From the NCBI GenBank assembly GCA_910588985.1, contig CAJURO010000001.1:111329-175328 (forward strand): a DNA stretch of 64,000 nucleotides. Reading direction: 5' to 3'. This document shows, piece after piece, positions 60,601 through 64,000 of this stretch. The stretch comes from an uncultured Eggerthellaceae bacterium (GTDB taxonomy: Bacteria; Actinomycetota; Coriobacteriia; Coriobacteriales; Eggerthellaceae). The position numbers and the translations under genes are program-made. Position 1 is the stretch's first letter, and every line of letters begins with the position of its first letter. Below the pieces are notes generated by a model. The model was not told where the DNA came from. It made no database searches and saw only the letters and a list, made by a program, of their open reading frames with translations.

Positions 60601-61307
60601 CGACGCATCATACTGCTGGGAAATACCTTGTGCATGTGTATGCAACGCTTGGTGGGAACACGGTGTTTCTAGGAAGCTCCTCCTTTGAGGTTGAAGATGT
60701 GTCAACGAAGATAACGGCAGTGCCCAATGCAGATGCAGGGTCTATTGCGTATACGATCACGGTGACTTCTGAGAGGGGGATACAGCGAGCGCAATTGCCT
60801 GTTTGGTGCAGCTCTGTGGGAGGGCAAGATGATATCGTTTGGTACACCCTTGCAAGCCCAAGTGTTTCTGGGAACGTCTATACCTATAACTTGACCATAA
60901 ACATGGCTAGACATAAGGCACAGGAAGGTACCTATATTGCTCATGCCTACGTGTGGGATAGGGCTGGAGCGCTTGCGTCAGTAGCAACCTCTGAAGTTAA
61001 GGATGTTAAGCGACCATCTTCAACGGTAACGGCAACGCGGAATGCTTCACCTTCGCTCTACCCGATTTACACTATAACCATTAGCAAAGGGATTAGTGGA
61101 AATGCGGATTCGATCTTGGTGCCTGTTTGGTCTGAGATGAATGGGCAGGATGATATTATTTGGTATCCAGCATCGAGAAGAGCTGATGGATCTTGGAGCG
61201 TCACGGTCGATCTTGCAAAGCATAAGCATCTGGGTGCATTCGTTGCGCATGTTTATGGTGTTTTTAGCGGAAATCAGGCAATGCTCGGTTCTGTGACGTT
61301 TAATTAG
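57669..61307 (+). CDS. Secreted subtilisin-family protease with seven GBS-Bsp-like modules
   Basis: The 1212-residue protein has a signal peptide (about 1-36), an acidic linker, an I9-like propeptide (about 95-190), and an S8 peptidase with Asp235 (VAVLDSGVRIDHQDL), His277 (DSYGHGTMVAG) and Ser442 (GTSFSAPLVSAA), so all triad residues are present. From about residue 510 to the end, seven modules of about 97-108 residues follow, each with a W-x(4-6)-QDD-[IL]-x-W core. Two module types alternate (WS...GQDD and WC...QDD), giving A-B-A-B-A-B-A. GBS-Bsp-like repeats occur in streptococcal and coriobacterial surface proteins and are thought to bind the wall. No LPxTG-like end. Start ATG 57669; the frame is open upstream but without a signal peptide start. 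Confidence 0.92.
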   Translation: MNKQAISASLSRFLRILVSVALIVTLIPFTQAQVAFADSNTSDDLISGEAVTADNETALSNEENQTVEEAESPDASDLEIAEPDQELASFSDTLTDKPSENIADDAEFATDEVVIVYEDDKIELDEELPELADVKESTIKDLGVVEQEVIADDLGSEGDVAIAKIADDVTVEEAVDKLSSLDGVAYVEPNYSFGLDATYVNDTYFSNQYYLQTACFLDAWDQVRTNKAVQVAVLDSGVRIDHQDLRAQINTSLAYDALNDRRLTSSNVANGGDSYGHGTMVAGVLGATANNGFGIAGAAYNNVEIIPVRVFEGEKSNLSNIVVGLQYVIEILRNGQAKNLKVVNMSFGSTEANSAALHSLINSLYYNYGVVCVCAAGNQGSTASYYPGDWNECFSVTAITQYGTECSWSNYNSAKDISAPGELIYTASNTSTTAIAQTEGTSFSAPLVSAACALLAIADPSADPRKIMTAIQQSATKISNKRPANGSAGALNTTAALALLTGKNIVDLDAISVTATRGINGQSYTLVASGSTLPNATSVQFPVWSNVNGQDDIRWYSGVKNSRGDWVVSVPLTNHKSHGSYSVHVYATFFGRQMFVGSTSFSVAAPVTSISGVANRANGSITYTVTISSSIGISRVQLPVWCNSTGGQDDIRWYDLTSPTVSGSTYTYTKTIYLSDHKYQSGYYAAHLYAYDGIGVLAPIKTCDITNVQLPPITLGYTHTTDGMTYTVTARGGYLPRATSVQMPVWSLSGGQDDIVWYNAIRQSDGSYITRIPIVNHRTAGEYAVHVYARFGSDQAFMGSTSFNVEGLTTTVSANANRANGSITYTVTADSSFGISSMQIAIWCSSVGSQDDLRWYTLTPTQSGSSGTYTCTKTVYLSDHRYQAGTYTAHVYAFDKRDIRAPISISTLTGVQLPAITIEHTKHDGGMSYTITAKGGYLSQASSVQFPTWSDRGGQDDINWYAATRQYDASYVVRMNLATHHTAGKYLVHVYATLGGNTVFLGSSSFEVEDVSTKITAVPNADAGSIAYTITVTSERGIQRAQLPVWCSSVGGQDDIVWYTLASPSVSGNVYTYNLTINMARHKAQEGTYIAHAYVWDRAGALASVATSEVKDVKRPSSTVTATRNASPSLYPIYTITISKGISGNADSILVPVWSEMNGQDDIIWYPASRRADGSWSVTVDLAKHKHLGAFVAHVYGVFSGNQAMLGSVTFN
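59190..61305 (+). repeat. Seven tandem GBS-Bsp-like module repeats in the subtilase gene
   Basis: The QDD codons lie near 59315, 59607, 59918, 60213, 60528, 60821 and 61144. Distances alternate between about 293 and 315 bp, in step with two alternating module types. Confidence 0.85.
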
Positions 61308-61442
61308 AAATTTTTTGCTGTGATTTCTCAAGTCATTAAGACATCTTGTTGATTGTTGCTGTCAAAAGGAACTGCTCAAACGCTGTTGTGCTTATGTAGA
61401 ATCAGCGATTGCTTTTCAACCGAGTGCATTCTTGTTGCCAAG

Positions 61443-61458
61443 TTGTTAAAATTAATAG
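61443..61458. promoter_or_regulatory. Imperfect copy of the TTGTTAA dyad upstream of the amidase gene
   Basis: TTGTTAA-AA-TTAATAG, 46 bp before the ATG, shares 13 consecutive bases with the dyad at 57534. It is also framed by CCAAG and CTTGG, so a hairpin is possible. Confidence 0.45.
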
Positions 61459-61503
61459 CTTGGAACAGCTTGAAACCAAACAACAGCTAGATGGAGTTTA
61501 AAC

Positions 61504-64000
61504 ATGGGCAAAGCTCGTATTTGGTTGCAGGGATTTCTGTCGATCGTTATTGCTCTTTCCTTGAGCATCCCCGCACCTGCTTTAGCATTTGCTGAAGAGA
61601 TGGTTAATACTCAACACGCAGAAGAAATTTCTGATGATACCGAGCAATCCAATAGTGATGCAACCATAGAAGAGCCCTCTGCTAATCTAGCAGATGATGA
61701 CACGGTTATTGAGTCAGAACCGATTGAGTCTCCTGAAAGTGATGAAGTTGACTCCCCAGACGCCTCTGTCTATGACTCCTCCCTTATACCTGCATCAGAG
61801 GCAATCTCCGTTCTGTATATTGATTTGCTAACTTTGGAGTCGGGCGCTGAACAGCAAATTGCCGTCTTCCTTTCTGATGAATCAATCGAGATGACAAACG
61901 CTGTTCTGACTGTTCGGCATGCATGGAGTGACGAAGACCGTCTTATCACCGCTGAACAAGCAAAGTCCTGTGCTGCGCTTTTCAGCTTCACGACACAAGG
62001 ATGGAATAGCGGGGACTGGGTACTGGTTCGCTTGGAGTATACGGCGAATGACCTCACTGTGGCTATCGATCTTGGTGAATGCGATCCAGGTAGCTTCACG
62101 ATAACTTCAAAAGCAGCTAGCGACGAAAGTGGCTTCATTGATGATAGCTTCTACGCTGTCGACGGGGATGAGCTGATCGAGACATCAACGCTTGAAGAGG
62201 CGATACAGGAAGCTGATGCAGAGGCCTCGGGAGTTTCCCTTATGAGCACTCGCTCATCTGCTCGTAGTGGAGTGATCATCGGGCTCGATCCGGGTCATGG
62301 GTACACTTCGGTCAACTCTAATGGATCGGTGAATGGCGACCCAGGTGCGGTTGGATTTGTTCGAGAGGCCGACCTTACATGGAAGATCGCGAAATACTGC
62401 GAAGAAGAGCTCAACCAGTATGTCGGGATCAGCAATATCGCATTCTCAAGATCTCAATATGAATATACGAATGATAATAGCAACGGTCTGTACAATCGCG
62501 TGAAAAGATTGGCAGATGCTGGAGCTAATGTGATCGTCAGCATTCATTTGAACGCAACAACAGGGGGAACAAGCGGAAACGGGAAAGGCTTTGAAGTATA
62601 TGTTCCCAACTCTTCAGGTGCACCTTGGATTCATCAAGAAGGGGTATCGCTTGGCGCATGCATCGCTGATCAATTGAAAGCACTTGGAATAACGCCGCGA
62701 GGTAGTCTTGAGGGACATGATGGGCTTAAAGAACGCGACGGGAGCAGTGGAGCAGATTACTACAGCATTATCAGGAATGCGAAGAATATGGGCATTCCTG
62801 CGCTTATTGTTGAGCATGCATTTATTGACAACCAGAGCGACTATCAAAAATTTCTTAGCGATGAGAGTAAGCTAAAAGCGCTTGGCATTGCGGACGCAAC
62901 TGGTATCGCTAAGTATTTTGATCTTGCAAAATGGTCATGGGCGGCGACGGTGACCACTGAAGCACCAGCAGATGATGGCACGATTCGCGTAATCGTAAAT
63001 GGCAACGACGCACCATCGGGAATCGCATTCGTTCAGCTTGCGGTATGGGGGGTCGTAAACGACCAGAACGACTTGAGGTGGTATAACGCGCGGCGCGAAG
63101 GAAGCAACTGGGTATATAACATCCCTATAGCAAGTCATGGTGAGCGCGGACTATATCACGTGCATGCTTATGCAGGAATGAGCAGCGGTCCCGTTAAGTG
63201 TGTGAGCCAGACGTCTTTTTCCCTTGATTCATATGAGCCTGAGGTTAGATCCCTCACTGTTTCTGTCAATAAAGACGAAGGAGTGATGTCGTACACCATT
63301 GAGGTCTTTGCTCCCTTTGGTTGTAAAAGTAGTAGCATGGCGGTATGGTGCTATTCTGTGGGCGGCCAGGATGACCTTGTGTGGTATACCCTCTCAAACC
63401 CGACTGTGTCGGGAAGCTCCTATACATACCATTGCACAGTCAATATGGCTCGACATAACTACCAGGTTGGGGTCTATGCAGCACATGTCTATGTGACTGA
63501 CAACGCAGGGATCCAAGCTCCTGTAAAGACCCTTGACACAGCTATGGAGCTACCACCGATGAGCCTTGATGTTGTCAAAGGCGCTTCAGGTAGAACCTAT
63601 TCGATCTCAGCCTCTGGTGGTGCGCTCGTTAACGCTTCCTCCATGCAGTTCCCAACATGGTCGGATGCTGGTGGTCAGGATGACCTTGTGTGGTATAGCG
63701 GCTCACGTGGCTCTAATGGTGCTTGGACGGCTACCGTTGATCTCATGCGTCATCGCACAGCTGGACGCTATTCCATTGATTGCTATGCTGTTATCAATGG
63801 TGTGCAGCAACAGGTTGGAAGCCTTACGTTTACCGTAGAGGGGCCTAAGATCGAATCCTTTACAGCCGAGAGCGTCGATCGCACGGCGGGCACTGTCACC
63901 TATAAGGTGGTTGTGAGCGCTCCTTCAAGCATCTCATCTGCTCAGATGGCGGTATGGTGCTATTCTGTGGGCGGCCAGGATGACCTTGTGTGGTATACCC
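61504..64000 (+). CDS. Secreted N-acetylmuramoyl-L-alanine amidase (Amidase_3) with GBS-Bsp-like modules, 3' truncated
   Basis: The frame starts at ATG 61504 (GGAG 7 bases upstream) and is open to the window end, at least 832 residues. A signal peptide (IWLQGFLSIVIALSLSIPAP) and acidic linker precede an uncharacterised region (about 95-250). The zinc amidase domain follows with ligands His265 (GLDPGHG), Glu288 (VREADLTWK) and His348 (VSIHLNA) and catalytic Glu437 (LIVEHAFIDN). It should cut between MurNAc and L-Ala. GBS-Bsp-like modules come after about residue 478: VVNDQNDLRW, CYSVGGQDDLVW, SDAGGQDDLVW and again CYSVGGQDDLVW. Same architecture as the upstream subtilase, but with a different catalytic head. 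Confidence 0.92.
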   Translation, partial: MGKARIWLQGFLSIVIALSLSIPAPALAFAEEMVNTQHAEEISDDTEQSNSDATIEEPSANLADDDTVIESEPIESPESDEVDSPDASVYDSSLIPASEAISVLYIDLLTLESGAEQQIAVFLSDESIEMTNAVLTVRHAWSDEDRLITAEQAKSCAALFSFTTQGWNSGDWVLVRLEYTANDLTVAIDLGECDPGSFTITSKAASDESGFIDDSFYAVDGDELIETSTLEEAIQEADAEASGVSLMSTRSSARSGVIIGLDPGHGYTSVNSNGSVNGDPGAVGFVREADLTWKIAKYCEEELNQYVGISNIAFSRSQYEYTNDNSNGLYNRVKRLADAGANVIVSIHLNATTGGTSGNGKGFEVYVPNSSGAPWIHQEGVSLGACIADQLKALGITPRGSLEGHDGLKERDGSSGADYYSIIRNAKNMGIPALIVEHAFIDNQSDYQKFLSDESKLKALGIADATGIAKYFDLAKWSWAATVTTEAPADDGTIRVIVNGNDAPSGIAFVQLAVWGVVNDQNDLRWYNARREGSNWVYNIPIASHGERGLYHVHAYAGMSSGPVKCVSQTSFSLDSYEPEVRSLTVSVNKDEGVMSYTIEVFAPFGCKSSSMAVWCYSVGGQDDLVWYTLSNPTVSGSSYTYHCTVNMARHNYQVGVYAAHVYVTDNAGIQAPVKTLDTAMELPPMSLDVVKGASGRTYSISASGGALVNASSMQFPTWSDAGGQDDLVWYSGSRGSNGAWTATVDLMRHRTAGRYSIDCYAVINGVQQQVGSLTFTVEGPKIESFTAESVDRTAGTVTYKVVVSAPSSISSAQMAVWCYSVGGQDDLVWYT
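63337..63391 (+). repeat. 55-bp exact direct repeat, copy 1, within the amidase modules
   Basis: These 55 bases are identical to 63946-64000 at 609-bp spacing, the length of two modules. They encode the AVWCYSVGGQDDLVWYT core. Confidence 0.9.
63946..64000 (+). repeat. 55-bp exact direct repeat, copy 2 (may continue past the window)
   Basis: Identical to 63337-63391 up to the last base of the window, so the true repeat may be longer. Confidence 0.9.

Noticed and set aside
57669..61307. Repeat array considered as a CRISPR or non-coding satellite
   Set aside because: Units are about 293-323 bp, all in one open frame with conserved W and QDD codons; they are protein modules. No CRISPR-like array or cas gene was seen anywhere in the window.

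Overview
The window looks like chromosome of a host-associated actinomycete of the class Coriobacteriia. This rests on a mid-50s GC content by eye, class-E-sortase-style LAxTG anchoring, actinobacterial gene neighbourhoods (nif3 followed by a C4 zinc-ribbon coiled-coil protein; a DivIVA/SepIVA-like protein followed by DUF177) mixed with Firmicutes-like ones (rpmB / asp23 / fakA / recG), and long secreted proteins built from GBS-Bsp-like repeats. The genus cannot be fixed from the sequence alone. Nearly all of the window is core chromosome, densely packed and mostly on the + strand.

Layout. 1-2.6 kb: a 5'-truncated L,D-transpeptidase, murI, rdgB and tRNA-Pro. 2.8-6.7 kb: a C69 dipeptidase on the - strand, then a HTH-AbrB regulator with a two-gene ABC exporter. 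7-11.7 kb: a large LANTG-anchored surface protein, tRNA-Gly and a CwlO-like M23 peptidase. 11.7-17.6 kb: tRNA-Arg, argS, tRNA-His/Lys/Ile2, a CPA1 antiporter, trpS and tRNA-Val. 17.6-22.6 kb: ABC-F, M50 protease, scpA, scpB, rluB. 22.6-32.2 kb: a long translationally coupled run tyrA-aroA-cmk-plsC-ispH-DUF512-der-plsY-gpsA. 32.2-40 kb: an AGT-like protein without its catalytic cysteine, rpe, a cysteine desulfurase, a PHP phosphatase, nif3, a zinc-ribbon protein, GtrA and a DUF6541 membrane protein. 40-49.5 kb: rpmB, asp23-fakA-recG-rsmD, ackA, a DivIVA-like protein, DUF177, htrA. 49.5-54.5 kb: pyrH, frr, uppS, cdsA, dxr. 54.7-57.5 kb: tRNA-Ser followed by a more AT-rich patch with a Panacea/toxSAS toxin-antitoxin pair and a GT2-DUF2304 pair. 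57.6-64 kb: two large secreted proteins, a subtilase and a zinc amidase, both carrying arrays of GBS-Bsp-like modules; the second runs off the window.

A theme runs through the gene set: cell-envelope building and remodelling (murI, L,D-transpeptidase, M23, amidase, uppS, plsC/plsY/cdsA/gpsA, ispH/dxr, GT2/GtrA/DUF6541) alongside translation and chromosome maintenance.

The most unusual features are these. (1) A ~165-168 bp element with long inverted-repeat arms is present twice, in front of tyrA and in front of pyrH. Its centre carries a Shine-Dalgarno sequence and a start codon. Between the two copies the centre is inverted relative to the arms, as if it could flip. (2) A full-length O6-alkylguanine-transferase homologue has Ala in place of the alkyl-accepting Cys. 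(3) A PanA-toxSAS pair lies just after a tRNA gene. (4) Two repeat-rich exoenzymes share a 16-bp dyad motif upstream and have very recently duplicated repeat DNA.
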